Positions 8,817 to 16,674 of a DNA stretch of 64,000 nt are shown in pieces (position 1 is the stretch's first letter; each line of letters begins with the position of its first letter). Source of the stretch: Larkinella humicola (GTDB taxonomy: Bacteria; Bacteroidota; Bacteroidia; Cytophagales; Spirosomataceae); assembly GCF_008727875.1 (NCBI RefSeq), contig NZ_VTWS01000001.1, positions 1,674,001 to 1,738,000 of the forward strand, read 5' to 3'. The notes under the pieces are model-generated. The model had not been told where the DNA came from and searched no databases. It worked only from the letters and a program-made list of their open reading frames with translations. The position numbers and the translations under genes are program-made.

Positions 8817-9653
8817 TCAAATTCGGGGCAGCCACATCCCCACCGTGGCCCCAAAAATCCCGATGGCCATGATAACGGTACACAGAAAAATAAAGGCTGC
8901 GGTGATGAAACGGAAGGTATTATCCGGTTTTTTCTGCGCATGAAAATACATCTCCAGTACCAGCAATGAAACCGGAAGGGCATAGGTAAAAACGGCCAGC
9001 GCCGTGAGAAAAGGGCCGGTGAACGTTTTGGGATCAAAACCGACCGGGCCGCCGTTGATCAGCAACCAGCCCATCAGCCCCACCCGGAAAAACCAGACGC
9101 CATTGGTCACCATGAACAGCCGCAGCGCCCAGGCCCGGTGCTGGTCGAACCGGCGGGCTCTGGCGGCTCGAATGGCGAGTAAGGCAAACGAAATGATGTA
9201 AATCGCCTGGAGGCTGATGCTGATTTTCTGGGTTAAATCGCCGATGGTACCGCGCGTCCAGACCATAATTAGCCCCGCCAAACTGACCAGGATGGCCGTC
9301 GTGACGTAGGTCCGCCCGAGCCAGCGATGAAACCGGAGGAAGTTCTGACGAATCGGCGACATAAGTTGAAGCGGTCCGCCAATCACCAGAACAGCGGCCA
9401 GCAGAACATGACTGCCAACGATGAGATTGCCTTTCCAGTCGCCTTCGACATAACCGTGTGGCAAAACCCGGTTCCACCGCGCAAAATCGCCCGTCAGAGT
9501 GGTTTTTCCGTAAAACAGAAGGATATAGATCCCGAAAAGCCACTGCCCCACTGTTGCCACGACCAGACAGGCGGTGGCCGCGAAAGTCAGCATTCGGGTT
9601 GCCGTCGAAGCGGTTGCTTCTCCGGATGAAGAGATGGTAGTTGGTGTCGTCAT
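8817..9653 (-). CDS. DUF2306 family membrane protein
   Basis: A 278-residue integral membrane protein with about seven hydrophobic segments. The conserved blocks of DUF2306 are visible: RFHRWLGRTYV near residue 120 and RRFDQHRAWALRLF near residue 195, with a His-Arg set that resembles haem-binding membrane proteins. The biochemical role of the family is unknown. The Crp-type regulator lies 103 bp upstream on the same strand and may control it (inference). A short inverted repeat with CCGG arms lies around 9698-9712 in its leader. Confidence 0.85.
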   Translation of the reverse strand: MTTPTTISSSGEATASTATRMLTFAATACLVVATVGQWLFGIYILLFYGKTTLTGDFARWNRVLPHGYVEGDWKGNLIVGSHVLLAAVLVIGGPLQLMSPIRQNFLRFHRWLGRTYVTTAILVSLAGLIMVWTRGTIGDLTQKISISLQAIYIISFALLAIRAARARRFDQHRAWALRLFMVTNGVWFFRVGLMGWLLINGGPVGFDPKTFTGPFLTALAVFTYALPVSLLVLEMYFHAQKKPDNTFRFITAAFIFLCTVIMAIGIFGATVGMWLPRI

Positions 9654-9756
9654 AGAGGAAAAGCTGTTCAGTTTTCCCTAAACCTAAGACGACCCGGTTT
9701 TTCGCCGGGTAGACAAATGTCCTCTTCGGATGAGCGGTTTAATTGGGGTATGAATG

Positions 9757-10341
9757 TCAGGAAGCCAAACCGCTCCGGAGTCGGCTCAGGTGCCGCTGCG
9801 TAATCCCCAGATACGACGCCACATACCGCAACGGCACGTGCTGGATGATGGTGGGTTTCTGCCGGAGAAATTTCCGATACCGGTCTTCGGCCGTCAGGCT
9901 GGTCATGTCGTTGATCCGGCTCTTTTCTTCTTCGAGGTGTTTTTGCAGGATCTGAATCGTGTAATCTTTCTGCGTACGGCTGCGCTCCGCCCCGACGTCC
10001 ACATCATCCCGACTGATGCGAAGCAGTTCGCAATCGGTAATGCAGTGCAGGTTTTCGTTGGAAACCGTGCGGTTCATAAAATGGAAATACGACGTAAAAA
10101 ACCGGGAGCCCTCGTTGAGGTCAGTCGTGATTTCGTTGGCGTCCCGGTCTACGTAAAAGTTGCGCATGTACCCCGAAACGATAAAATTATGGTATTGGGG
10201 CACTTGGCCGGCCGGTTCGATGATCGTGTCTCTCGGTACAAAAACCGGCTGGAACATTCGGCGAATGGACGCCTTGTCTTCGTCGGGTAAACTCAAAATC
10301 TCCCCGACATAACTGAAAAACCGCTGGTAGTAATGTTCCAT
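9757..10341 (-). CDS. Crp/Fnr family transcriptional regulator
   Basis: About 194 residues from the ATG at 10341 (MEHYYQRFFSYV). A longer frame starts at 10383, but its extra 14 residues are not typical. The N-terminal cyclic-nucleotide-binding fold is visible (FVPRDTIIEPAGQVPQYHNFIVSGYMRNFY), followed by the long dimer helix and a C-terminal helix-turn-helix (PLRYVASYLGITQRHLSRLRSG). No Fe-S cysteines are present at the N terminus, so an Fnr-like oxygen sensor is unlikely. It resembles the numerous single-gene Crp-like regulators of Bacteroidota, often placed next to the membrane protein or oxidoreductase they control; here that is the DUF2306 gene. Confidence 0.92.
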   Translation of the reverse strand: MEHYYQRFFSYVGEILSLPDEDKASIRRMFQPVFVPRDTIIEPAGQVPQYHNFIVSGYMRNFYVDRDANEITTDLNEGSRFFTSYFHFMNRTVSNENLHCITDCELLRISRDDVDVGAERSRTQKDYTIQILQKHLEEEKSRINDMTSLTAEDRYRKFLRQKPTIIQHVPLRYVASYLGITQRHLSRLRSGLAS

Positions 10342-10400
10342 CGTGAAAGTGAGTAAGGTGAGCAATGTACCGGTTTTAAGCAACTAAAGGATTTGCGTTT

Positions 10401-10469
10401 TGCCCCCAACCCCCTAAAGGGAGCTTTGAAATCCGGATATTTTAGCCCTCTTTAGGGGGCTGGGGGCAA
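10401..10469. repeat. Class B palindrome, copy 2
   Basis: Imperfect arms of about 21-22 bp (10401-10422 and 10447-10469) carrying CCCCCTAAAGGG-type sequence with an AT-richer loop. It fills the space between the Crp gene start and the stop of the haem/FG-GAP lipoprotein. Similar in sequence to 8705-8775. Confidence 0.85.
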
Positions 10470-10470
10470 C

Positions 10471-12045
10471 CTACCGAATCGTATTTTCCAGCACCACAAC
10501 CGAAGGCCCGGTGGTCAGCCATTTTTTACCCAGCCCGGTGGTGTCGCCCTGTGGGATAAAATACACGAACGAACCCAGCACCAGATCGATGTCACCATCG
10601 GCATCCATGTCGCCGGCATCCATTACCACCCAGCGTCCTTTCGGGGCTTCGGGAAACGAGTAATCGTCAAACTTTAACTTGCCCTTGTTTTCCAGATAGA
10701 CAAAGCTCTCTTCCGGATAGCGGGCATAATCCGGGAAAAACGAAATGGCGGCCATATCCAGGTCACCGTCCCGGTCAAAATCCCGGATCAGCGCCTTGTA
10801 CGCGCCATTCAGCTGGTAGAAATACGCCTGTTTGAAGTTGGATTTTCCATCATTCAGAAAGATATAAATTCCGTGGTACTTCTTCAGGATCGGCGTTTTA
10901 TCGGCATTGTCGCCACTCACATACACGATGTCATCAAAACCGTCCTGGTTGAAATCGACCAGTTCCATGTGCTGCGACCCGTTGAGGGGCAAAAAAGTCA
11001 GTAACCGCTTCTCCCTGAACGTGCCCGATCCCTGGTTTTCATACAGAAAAACACCCTCATCGCCCTGCGCCATGAGCACATAAATGTCCGGCAACCCGTC
11101 GTGGTTGGCATCCCGGATGATGGCTGTGATGGCACCGGGTCTGTTCCGCAAAACCCGCCGGTCGTAGCCCCCGCGCCCATTGCTGACATACCAGGCTAAC
11201 TGCCCGGTCTGGTTGCCAAATTCACAAGCCACGACGTCTTCAAAACCGTCTTTGTTCAAATCGCCGTAGGCCATGCAAACGGGTCGGCGCAAACCGGAAA
11301 GGGCGATGTTGCCCAGTTTATAGCCCGGTTCGGTGCCATTTTTCACCCAGCGCAGCAGGGCACCGTCGGGCGCATCGTTCGGGAAAATGCCCTTCCCCAC
11401 CGTCGTGATATACAGATCGTTGCCTTTTTCATCAAACTGAATCGGCGTGGCACCCAGCCCCAGGCTAAACTTCTCGTTCAGGTCGGCGGTGAGAAAGGTC
11501 AACGTATTGCGGGTTCCTTTGCCATCGTTAAAGACAATGCCGCGCTTGTCGGGTAAAATCTTGACCAGCGTCGTCAGGGCGGGGCGATGCGCCAGGGACG
11601 GTTCCCGGAGCTTAAAATGCCGGAGTCCCATCCGGATTCTGCTGTTGCGGATGGGCGGCTGGATCGTGTCCGGGGCATTTTCGAGGTAATAGGCTTCGAT
11701 TTTGCGCCAGTCCTCCAGCGCCAGAACCGGTTTTTCCGGATAGATCCGGGCATTCCGCACAAGGGTGCCGCTGAGGCCGGGTTCAAACAGACTGTCGGGC
11801 CGGACGCCCCCGCTGTAGATGCCCATCCGATGCCCCATGGCGGGCAGCACATCCCGCCAGTTTGTTTTCGACAGCAAGTCGGGGCTCACGTAGGTATGGC
11901 ACCCGCTGCAATGCGCCATCGCCAGTTCTTTGCCGGAGAGGCCCGAAACCGGGATGTCGCTCAACGCTTGTTGGTCATTCTGCTTTTTCGCCGTACAGGA
12001 AAGGAAGAGGTAGAATAGAATACAAAAGGGTAGCCGTCGTCTCAT
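10471..12045 (-). CDS. FG-GAP/VCBS repeat lipoprotein with an N-terminal cytochrome c-type haem motif
   Basis: About 524 residues from the ATG at 12045; a TTG two codons earlier is less likely. A short signal sequence ends in FLSC (Cys17), suggesting a lipoprotein. A single haem-binding motif CSGCH (46-50) lies in a small cytochrome-like region with distal methionines (PAMGHRMG). The rest is a beta-propeller of FG-GAP repeats containing calcium-binding-like loops such as DLNKDGFEDV, DANHDGLPDI, DFNQDGFDDI, DRDGDLDM and DMDADGDIDL. The combination suggests a periplasmic or surface electron-transfer or oxidoreductase-associated protein; no catalytic activity can be assigned. It stands alone between two repeats and a beta-barrel gene. 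Confidence 0.85.
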   Translation of the reverse strand: MRRRLPFCILFYLFLSCTAKKQNDQQALSDIPVSGLSGKELAMAHCSGCHTYVSPDLLSKTNWRDVLPAMGHRMGIYSGGVRPDSLFEPGLSGTLVRNARIYPEKPVLALEDWRKIEAYYLENAPDTIQPPIRNSRIRMGLRHFKLREPSLAHRPALTTLVKILPDKRGIVFNDGKGTRNTLTFLTADLNEKFSLGLGATPIQFDEKGNDLYITTVGKGIFPNDAPDGALLRWVKNGTEPGYKLGNIALSGLRRPVCMAYGDLNKDGFEDVVACEFGNQTGQLAWYVSNGRGGYDRRVLRNRPGAITAIIRDANHDGLPDIYVLMAQGDEGVFLYENQGSGTFREKRLLTFLPLNGSQHMELVDFNQDGFDDIVYVSGDNADKTPILKKYHGIYIFLNDGKSNFKQAYFYQLNGAYKALIRDFDRDGDLDMAAISFFPDYARYPEESFVYLENKGKLKFDDYSFPEAPKGRWVVMDAGDMDADGDIDLVLGSFVYFIPQGDTTGLGKKWLTTGPSVVVLENTIR

Positions 12046-12154
12046 ACACAAAGAAACCGAATTCGGGCGATTGGCGGCACATCCGCGCGCAATCTTTTGT
12101 CCTTTTGCCTACCCATCTAACGCCCCCTTCCTTCTCCCATCCCATCGTTCAGGT

Positions 12155-12778
12155 TTACTTTCCAAACAGCAAGGCAAAACCGACATCGAACGATAGTTTC
12201 TGGTATTTTTCCTTAATCGGAACAATCGTAATGGTGTTAGGATTGAACGTTTGCATAAAACCTTCGTTATCGGAACGGTAAAACGAATACCCGAATCCGG
12301 CGGATAAAAGCACGTTGCGGTTGATAAACCAGGCTGCACCAACCGCCGGAACCAGGTTGGTAGAACTCCCTTTCAGATTTACATTATTCAGATTTAAAAC
12401 ATTTCCGTGGTGGGTGGCGGTGGAGTTGTAGGTAAAGCCAATCGCGGCAAAGGGTTTAATGCTCGAGTTTCCCACGTAATAGCGGATGAAGGGTCCGATG
12501 CCGATGGATCGATTGTTGTAATCCGAAGGGCCAGGCTGAAAGCTATTGCTGGTATTTGAAAAGGGTATAGAAACGCCAGCCAGCAGGTTTTTAGCGACAA
12601 AATAGCCCACTGAAGGCGTCAGGTTCACCGTCAGCATATGGCCCTTAGACACTTTGTAACGTTGGTACGTCAGATTGCCCACCTGAGCGCCCACCTGCCA
12701 GCGTCCTTTTTCAGTTTGTGCCAAAGCCACTGAAACGAGTGTCATCAGCAGCAACCCCGTAAAACCGGTCGTTTTCAT
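12155..12778 (-). CDS. Small outer membrane beta-barrel protein
   Basis: A 207-residue protein with a clear signal peptide (cleavage after VSVALA). The mature part is made of alternating short amphipathic strands with aromatic ends, for example VGAQVGNLTYQRYKV, GPFIRYYVG and GFGYSFYRS, and ends SFDVGFALLFGK, the pattern of OmpW/OmpX-like eight-stranded barrels in Bacteroidota. No specific function can be given. The 120 bp before the lipoprotein gene and the long gap upstream suggest it is transcribed on its own. Confidence 0.85.
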   Translation of the reverse strand: MKTTGFTGLLLMTLVSVALAQTEKGRWQVGAQVGNLTYQRYKVSKGHMLTVNLTPSVGYFVAKNLLAGVSIPFSNTSNSFQPGPSDYNNRSIGIGPFIRYYVGNSSIKPFAAIGFTYNSTATHHGNVLNLNNVNLKGSSTNLVPAVGAAWFINRNVLLSAGFGYSFYRSDNEGFMQTFNPNTITIVPIKEKYQKLSFDVGFALLFGK

Positions 12779-12897
12779 ATCGATTGGTTTGGGAAAGTAT
12801 ATTAAGATTCCAATAGTACAAAATCTTATGAAATAATTATAATACGATCCAGTGATTTGTAAATAATGTAGAATAAGATTTTGTTAGCCAAGCTTAA

Positions 12898-13073
12898 CAA
12901 GTTGTTTAAGTTAACCGGGGAGAGCCCTGGAAGGGCGATCTGTCACTAGCCAATAGCCGATAGCAACTCGTGGTAGCTCCGGAGGAGCGGCCTGAAGATG
13001 TTTTTAGACCGCTCCTCCGGAGCTACCACGAGTTGCTATCGGCTGTGGACTAGTGACAGGACAGGCCTCCGGC
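12898..13073. repeat. Class C long palindromic element, copy 1
   Basis: Arms 12942-12990 and 13009-13057 match over 46 of 49 bases around an 18-nt loop. Outer ends carry their own small palindromes (CCCTGGAAGGG near 12925 and GGCCTCCGGCC near 13064). The core GGTAGCTCCGGAGGAGCGG and both ends recur, in opposite orientation, at 27083-27250. The outer part of the stem differs completely between the two copies but is complementary within each. This element occupies most of the 12779-13251 gap; nothing else convincing is seen in that gap. Confidence 0.92.
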
Positions 13074-13251
13074 CATACCTTAATTCAAATAACTTCTAAG
13101 ACATTCGCCAGAATCGTTAGCGGGGTTGAGGTCGAGCGAAAACCATGAAAAACGAACCCAGATGAACGTATTAAAAAAACTCCGGCATCAGGAGCAGAAC
13201 GGCGACGGTATGAGTGCCGATGAATGGGAATGGTATAAACGCAAGCAAAGG

Positions 13252-13286
13252 AAAAAGCCCCAAAACAGCGTGTTTTGAGGCTTTTT
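13252..13286. terminator. Rho-independent terminator after tRNA-Ser
   Basis: Read on the minus strand, a stem AAAGCCTCAAAAC / GTTTTGGGGCTTT (one G-U pair) with a five-base loop is followed by a T-run, directly after the tRNA 3' end. The plus strand also ends in CTTTTT, so it can work in both directions. Confidence 0.85.
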
Positions 13287-13287
13287 G

Positions 13288-13372
13288 CAGAGGGAGAGGG
13301 ATTCGAACCCCCGGACCTGTTACAGTCAACAGTTTTCAAGACTGCCGCGATCGACCACTCCGCCATCCCTCT
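13288..13372 (-). tRNA. tRNA-Ser (anticodon UGA)
   Basis: The minus strand folds as a class II tRNA: acceptor arm AGAGGGA paired with TCCCTCT, D-arm region GGCGGAGTGG, anticodon stem GCAGT/ACTGT closing the loop CTTGAAA (anticodon TGA), a long variable arm (GACTGTAACAGGTC region) and a T arm GGGGG-TTCGAAT-CCCTC. No CCA is encoded, as is common in this phylum. A canonical promoter lies just upstream at 13392-13422. Confidence 0.96.
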
Positions 13373-13391
13373 GGGTCACTTATTGTGGGTG

Positions 13392-13422
13392 CAAAAGTAA
13401 GACGGTTTTTTTATTTTCCCAA
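13392..13422 (-). promoter_or_regulatory. Bacteroidota-type promoter of tRNA-Ser
   Basis: On the minus strand, TTG (13420-13422), a 20-nt spacer, then TACTTTTG (13392-13399), an exact match to the TTG-N(19-21)-TAnnTTTG consensus known for this phylum. The tRNA begins 19 nt after the -7 box. Confidence 0.8.
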
Positions 13423-13507
13423 TACCCTCCGCCAAAATCCGTATTTTTTCCTTCCGATCCCCTAACTTGCCTTCCAAACCATCCGGGTGAACACCCGGTC
13501 GACGGCT

Positions 13508-13741
13508 ATGTGGCAGGAAGAAAACAACCAACTTACCCGAACCTTCACGTTCCGGGATTTTAGCGAAGCCTTCGCGTTTATGACCCGCGTGGCCCTCATC
13601 GCCGAAAAAATGGACCACCACCCCACGTGGACCAACACCTACAACCAGGTCTCGTTCCAACTTAGCACCCATGACGCGGGCAACACCGTTACGGAGAAAG
13701 ACCGCAAACTGGCGGAAGCAATCGATAAACTTATTGAGTGA
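13508..13741 (+). CDS. phhB: 4a-hydroxytetrahydrobiopterin dehydratase (pterin-4a-carbinolamine dehydratase)
   Basis: A 77-residue cytoplasmic enzyme that dehydrates 4a-hydroxy-tetrahydropterin during phenylalanine hydroxylation, or acts as a DCoH-like protein. The active-site signature MDHHPTW (36-41, with His37 and His38) is present, followed by the typical [22 protein letters not shown] ending, in the usual small-family length. The frame extends to a GTG at 13487, but the ATG at 13508 (MWQEENNQL) fits the family better. Its last codons form the first bases of the palindrome that separates it from rsmI. No phenylalanine hydroxylase gene is in the window. Confidence 0.93.
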   Translation: MWQEENNQLTRTFTFRDFSEAFAFMTRVALIAEKMDHHPTWTNTYNQVSFQLSTHDAGNTVTEKDRKLAEAIDKLIE

Positions 13742-13832
13742 TTGAGCAAATGAGTGATTGAGTGAAGGACTGCGTCATCGCGCCTAGTCTGACTCTTTTC
13801 GCTCAATCGCTCAATCACTCATTCACTCAATA
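13732..13832. repeat. Class A palindrome, copy 1 (GAGTGATTGAG words)
   Basis: Arms of about 33 bases (from 13732 and 13800-13832) pair over 27 of 33 positions. Both are built from the words GAGTGATTGAG and AATGAGTGA. The left arm starts inside the last codons of phhB; the right arm ends a few bases before the rsmI ATG. The loop holds CTGCGTCATCGCG, whose reverse strand contains TGACGCA, as in copies 2, 4 and 8. Confidence 0.88.
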
Positions 13833-13834
13833 AA

Positions 13835-14500
13835 ATGAAACTCTACCTCGTCCCCACCCCCATTGGTAATCTGGATGACATTACGCTGCGGGCGGTGAAT
13901 GTGCTGAAGTCGGTGGATGCCATTCTGGCGGAAGACACGCGCACCTCGGGTTTTCTGCTGAAACACCTCCAGATCAGCAAACCGCTCCACAGCTACCATA
14001 TTTTTAATGAACACCAGACCGTGCAGCGCGTCATTGCCCAACTCAAAGCGGGCAAAACCCTGGCGCTGGTGTCGGACGCCGGAACGCCCGCCATCTCGGA
14101 CCCCGGTTTTCTGCTCGTGCGCGAGTGCATCAAACACGAGATTCCGGTCGAGTGCCTGCCTGGCCCCACGGCCTTTGTCCCGGCGCTGGTCAACTCAGGG
14201 TTGCCCGCCGACCGGTTTACGTTCGAGGGATTTCTGCCCCACAAAAAAGGCCGCCAGACCCGGCTCGGAGAGTTGGCCGAAGAAACCCGAACGATGGTTT
14301 TCTACGAATCGCCCCACCGGCTGGTCAAATCGCTGACCCAGTTTGCCGAGGTTTTCGGCCCCGACCGACAAGCCAGCGTATCGCGCGAGCTGACAAAACT
14401 GTTTGAAGAAACCGTTCGCGGTTCGTTACAGGAAATAATTACGTACTTTGCCGAAAAAACGATAAAAGGTGAACTTGTCATTGTTGTCCAGGGAAAATAG
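13835..14500 (+). CDS. rsmI: 16S rRNA (cytidine(1402)-2'-O)-methyltransferase
   Basis: A 221-residue member of the tetrapyrrole-methylase (SAM) fold that 2'-O-methylates C1402 of 16S rRNA in the ribosomal P site. It begins with YLVPTPIGNLDDITLRA and contains DAGTPAISDPG near residue 81 and SPHRLVKSL near 165, all diagnostic of RsmI. The length is normal for Bacteroidota, which often lack the extra C-terminal domain. The next coding frame overlaps its 3' end by 32 bp if the GTG at 14469 is used. Confidence 0.96.
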   Translation: MKLYLVPTPIGNLDDITLRAVNVLKSVDAILAEDTRTSGFLLKHLQISKPLHSYHIFNEHQTVQRVIAQLKAGKTLALVSDAGTPAISDPGFLLVRECIKHEIPVECLPGPTAFVPALVNSGLPADRFTFEGFLPHKKGRQTRLGELAEETRTMVFYESPHRLVKSLTQFAEVFGPDRQASVSRELTKLFEETVRGSLQEIITYFAEKTIKGELVIVVQGK

Positions 14501-15713
14501 CCACCGACTCCTGAAAGCTGTTTTCGTTATTCTATATTCGTTATTCAGTATTCATTATTCATCCGCCCAGACCCTTTCCCCCCAGGCCAAAGTCAGCCTG
14601 ATCACGGTGGCGCCAGGGTCCGAATTGTATTCGTCGTTTGGCCATACCGCCCTGTGGATCAGCGACCCCATGTACGGCGTCGACCGGGTCTATAACTACG
14701 GCACCTTTGCGTCCTACGCTGACAATTTTTACGTCAAATTCCTGAAAGGCACCCTGCCCTACTACGTGTCGGTGTATCCCATGCCGAACATGATTTACGG
14801 GTCGCAGTTGGAAAACCGCACGCTCAAGGAGCAAATCCTGAACCTGTCGGACGCCCAGAAACAGCGGCTTTTTCAGCTCCTGGAAACCAACGCCCTGCCC
14901 GAAAACCGCGAATACAGCTACCGGTTTTATTACGACAATTGCGCCACCCGCCCGCGCGACATGCTCGTCAAAGCCTGTGGCGACAGCCTGCGGTTTGCCA
15001 ACGTGGTCGATTCCACCAAGTCGTACCGCGACTGGATGAACGAATACATTGCCAACCAGGCCTGGGCGCGGATGGGCATGAACCTCGGCATCGGGTATCC
15101 GGCCGACATCAAGGCTACGCCCTGGCAGGCCATGTATTTGCCCGACAATGTGTATACGGAGGTCGACCACGCCCGGCTGATCACCACCAACGGACAGGAA
15201 ACGCCACTGGTGGCCAACAGCCTGATGCTGTTCCGGGCCGTCACGGCGGAAGAAACCAACGCCTTTCTGACGTACCTGCTTTCGCCGGATTTCTTCTTTG
15301 CGGTGCTGCTGGTGGTGGTTTTTCTGGTTACGCGCCGTCAGCAACGGGCCAAAAAAGCCGGTTTCTGGCTCGACCGGCTGTTGTTTGGCTTCACCGGTTT
15401 CTGGGGCTGGTTTCTGGTTTTTCTGTGGTTCGGCACCGACCACGGCGTCACGACCTGGAACCCCGCGTTGCTGTTCATAATGCCGCTCCATGTGCCGCTG
15501 ATTTTCTGGGTGACGCGCCGGGGCAATCCACAAACAATCCGAACCTATTTCCTGTTGACGATGGTATGCCTGATTCTGTTCTTTTTGTATGCGTTTTTTC
15601 AGGATTACCTCTACGGGTTTACGTTCTTTTTACTAACCTTGTTGTTTCGCGCGTTTTACCAATTCCGCACGGCATCCACCCAAACCGCACCGTCCACTTA
15701 TGCCAGGTCCTGA
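14469..15713 (+). CDS. DUF4105 (Lnb N-terminal periplasmic-like) membrane protein
   Basis: About 414 residues. No ATG precedes the signal peptide, so a GTG at 14469 (or one of the TTG codons just after it) must start it. The signal peptide ends with HYSSAQ. The periplasmic part (about 40-240) has DUF4105 features: SELYSSFGHTALWI, YNYGTFAS and FYYDNCATRPRDML, with a Cys and His set as in the Lnb family of lipoprotein N-acyl-transferring enzymes. Four or five membrane segments follow (about 275-400). Odd point: codons 20-31, the signal-peptide core, are encoded by TTATTC and ATTCATTATTCA words identical in style to the class A repeats. It overlaps the next gene by 14 bp. Confidence 0.85.
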   Translation: MNLSLLSRENSHRLLKAVFVILYSLFSIHYSSAQTLSPQAKVSLITVAPGSELYSSFGHTALWISDPMYGVDRVYNYGTFASYADNFYVKFLKGTLPYYVSVYPMPNMIYGSQLENRTLKEQILNLSDAQKQRLFQLLETNALPENREYSYRFYYDNCATRPRDMLVKACGDSLRFANVVDSTKSYRDWMNEYIANQAWARMGMNLGIGYPADIKATPWQAMYLPDNVYTEVDHARLITTNGQETPLVANSLMLFRAVTAEETNAFLTYLLSPDFFFAVLLVVVFLVTRRQQRAKKAGFWLDRLLFGFTGFWGWFLVFLWFGTDHGVTTWNPALLFIMPLHVPLIFWVTRRGNPQTIRTYFLLTMVCLILFFLYAFFQDYLYGFTFFLLTLLFRAFYQFRTASTQTAPSTYARS

Positions 15714-16548
15714 TATCCAATTGGCGGGTTTAACCCAGCAGATCACTGAAATTGCCCGGCAGGCCGGGGCATTCATCCGGCAGGAAAGGCTTTCGTTTTC
15801 CAGTGAACACATTGAATACAAAGACGTTAACAATCTGGTTTCGTACGTTGACAAAGAAGCCGAGAAACAGATTGTCGAAGCCCTGCACACACTGTTGCCC
15901 GAAGCCGGTTTTATCACGGAAGAAGGAACTACCGGACAGAACGCCGACCGCACCGGGCTGAACTGGATCATCGATCCGCTCGACGGCACAGCGAATTTTA
16001 TCCACAATCTGCCGGTTTTTTCGGTCAGCATCGGGCTGGCCGATGGCAAAACACCGATTGCGGGGGTGGTTTACGACATCAACCGCGACGAGTGTTACCA
16101 CGCCTTCACGGGCGGAGGAGCCTGGTGTCTGCGCAACGGCGCGGTCGATGAGCGCATCGCCGTGTCGCCCGCAACCCGACTGCATGAAAGCATGATTGCC
16201 ACCGGTTTTCCATATTCCAGCATGGACCGCATCGAGCGGTATCTGGCCATTCTGGCATCGCTCATGAAGCGCACCCACGGCCTGCGCCGAATGGGCTCGG
16301 CTGCCATCGACCTGGCCTACGTCGCCTGCGGGCGGTTTGAAGCCTATTACGAATTCAACCTCAATTCGTGGGACATGGCCGCGGGCGTGTTGCTGGTGCG
16401 CGAAGCGGGTGGCATCGTTACCGACTTCAACGGGGGCGACGAGTTTCTGTTCCGGGGCGACGTGCTCGCCGGTTGCGCCATGCAGCCCGAATTGCTGGCC
16501 GTCATCGAGGAATACTGGAACAACGAAGGAGCGCTGCCGATTCTTTAA
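15700..16548 (+). CDS. Inositol monophosphatase family protein
   Basis: A 282-residue SuhB/IMPase-type Mg-dependent phosphatase. Metal-binding motifs are present: TEEG near residue 73, WIIDPLDGTANF (89-100, Asp92 and Asp95) and SWDMAAGVLLVREAGG near 223. The family dephosphorylates inositol-1-phosphate, PAP or related sugar phosphates; which one cannot be told here. The start overlaps the end of the DUF4105 gene by 14 bp, so the two are translationally coupled. Confidence 0.93.
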   Translation: MPGPDIQLAGLTQQITEIARQAGAFIRQERLSFSSEHIEYKDVNNLVSYVDKEAEKQIVEALHTLLPEAGFITEEGTTGQNADRTGLNWIIDPLDGTANFIHNLPVFSVSIGLADGKTPIAGVVYDINRDECYHAFTGGGAWCLRNGAVDERIAVSPATRLHESMIATGFPYSSMDRIERYLAILASLMKRTHGLRRMGSAAIDLAYVACGRFEAYYEFNLNSWDMAAGVLLVREAGGIVTDFNGGDEFLFRGDVLAGCAMQPELLAVIEEYWNNEGALPIL

Positions 16549-16553
16549 TCAGG

Positions 16554-16655
16554 AAACGGTATTCGGTTTACAGTTTACGGTGGCTACCGCATTAAACGTT
16601 GGGTATAATTAAGCATGCGTCAGCCACCGTAAACAGAATACGGTAAACCGTAAAC
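16554..16655. repeat. Class A palindrome, copy 2 (GTTTACGG/GTATTC words)
   Basis: A perfect 13-bp inner stem (GTTTACGGTGGCT at 16573-16585 with its complement from 16622) flanked on both sides by the same words (GGTTTAC and GGTATTC) in a different order, so the outer stem is scrambled rather than paired throughout. The loop side contains CATGCGTCAGCC, which is GGCTGACGCATG on the other strand, as in copies 4, 5 and 8. It sits between the phosphatase and glycosyltransferase-like genes. Confidence 0.8.
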
Positions 16656-16674
16656 ATCTTTAGGTTGACTCCAC

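Noticed and set aside
13162-13278. A 38-codon plus-strand frame (MNVLKKLRHQEQNGDG...)
   Set aside because: It ends inside the tRNA terminator hairpin, shows no family resemblance and lacks a convincing ribosome site.
13085-13366. Minus-strand frame of 93 residues crossing the tRNA
   Set aside because: Its first part (WSIAAVLKTVDCNRSGGSNPSP) is the well-known false translation of a tRNA-Ser gene.
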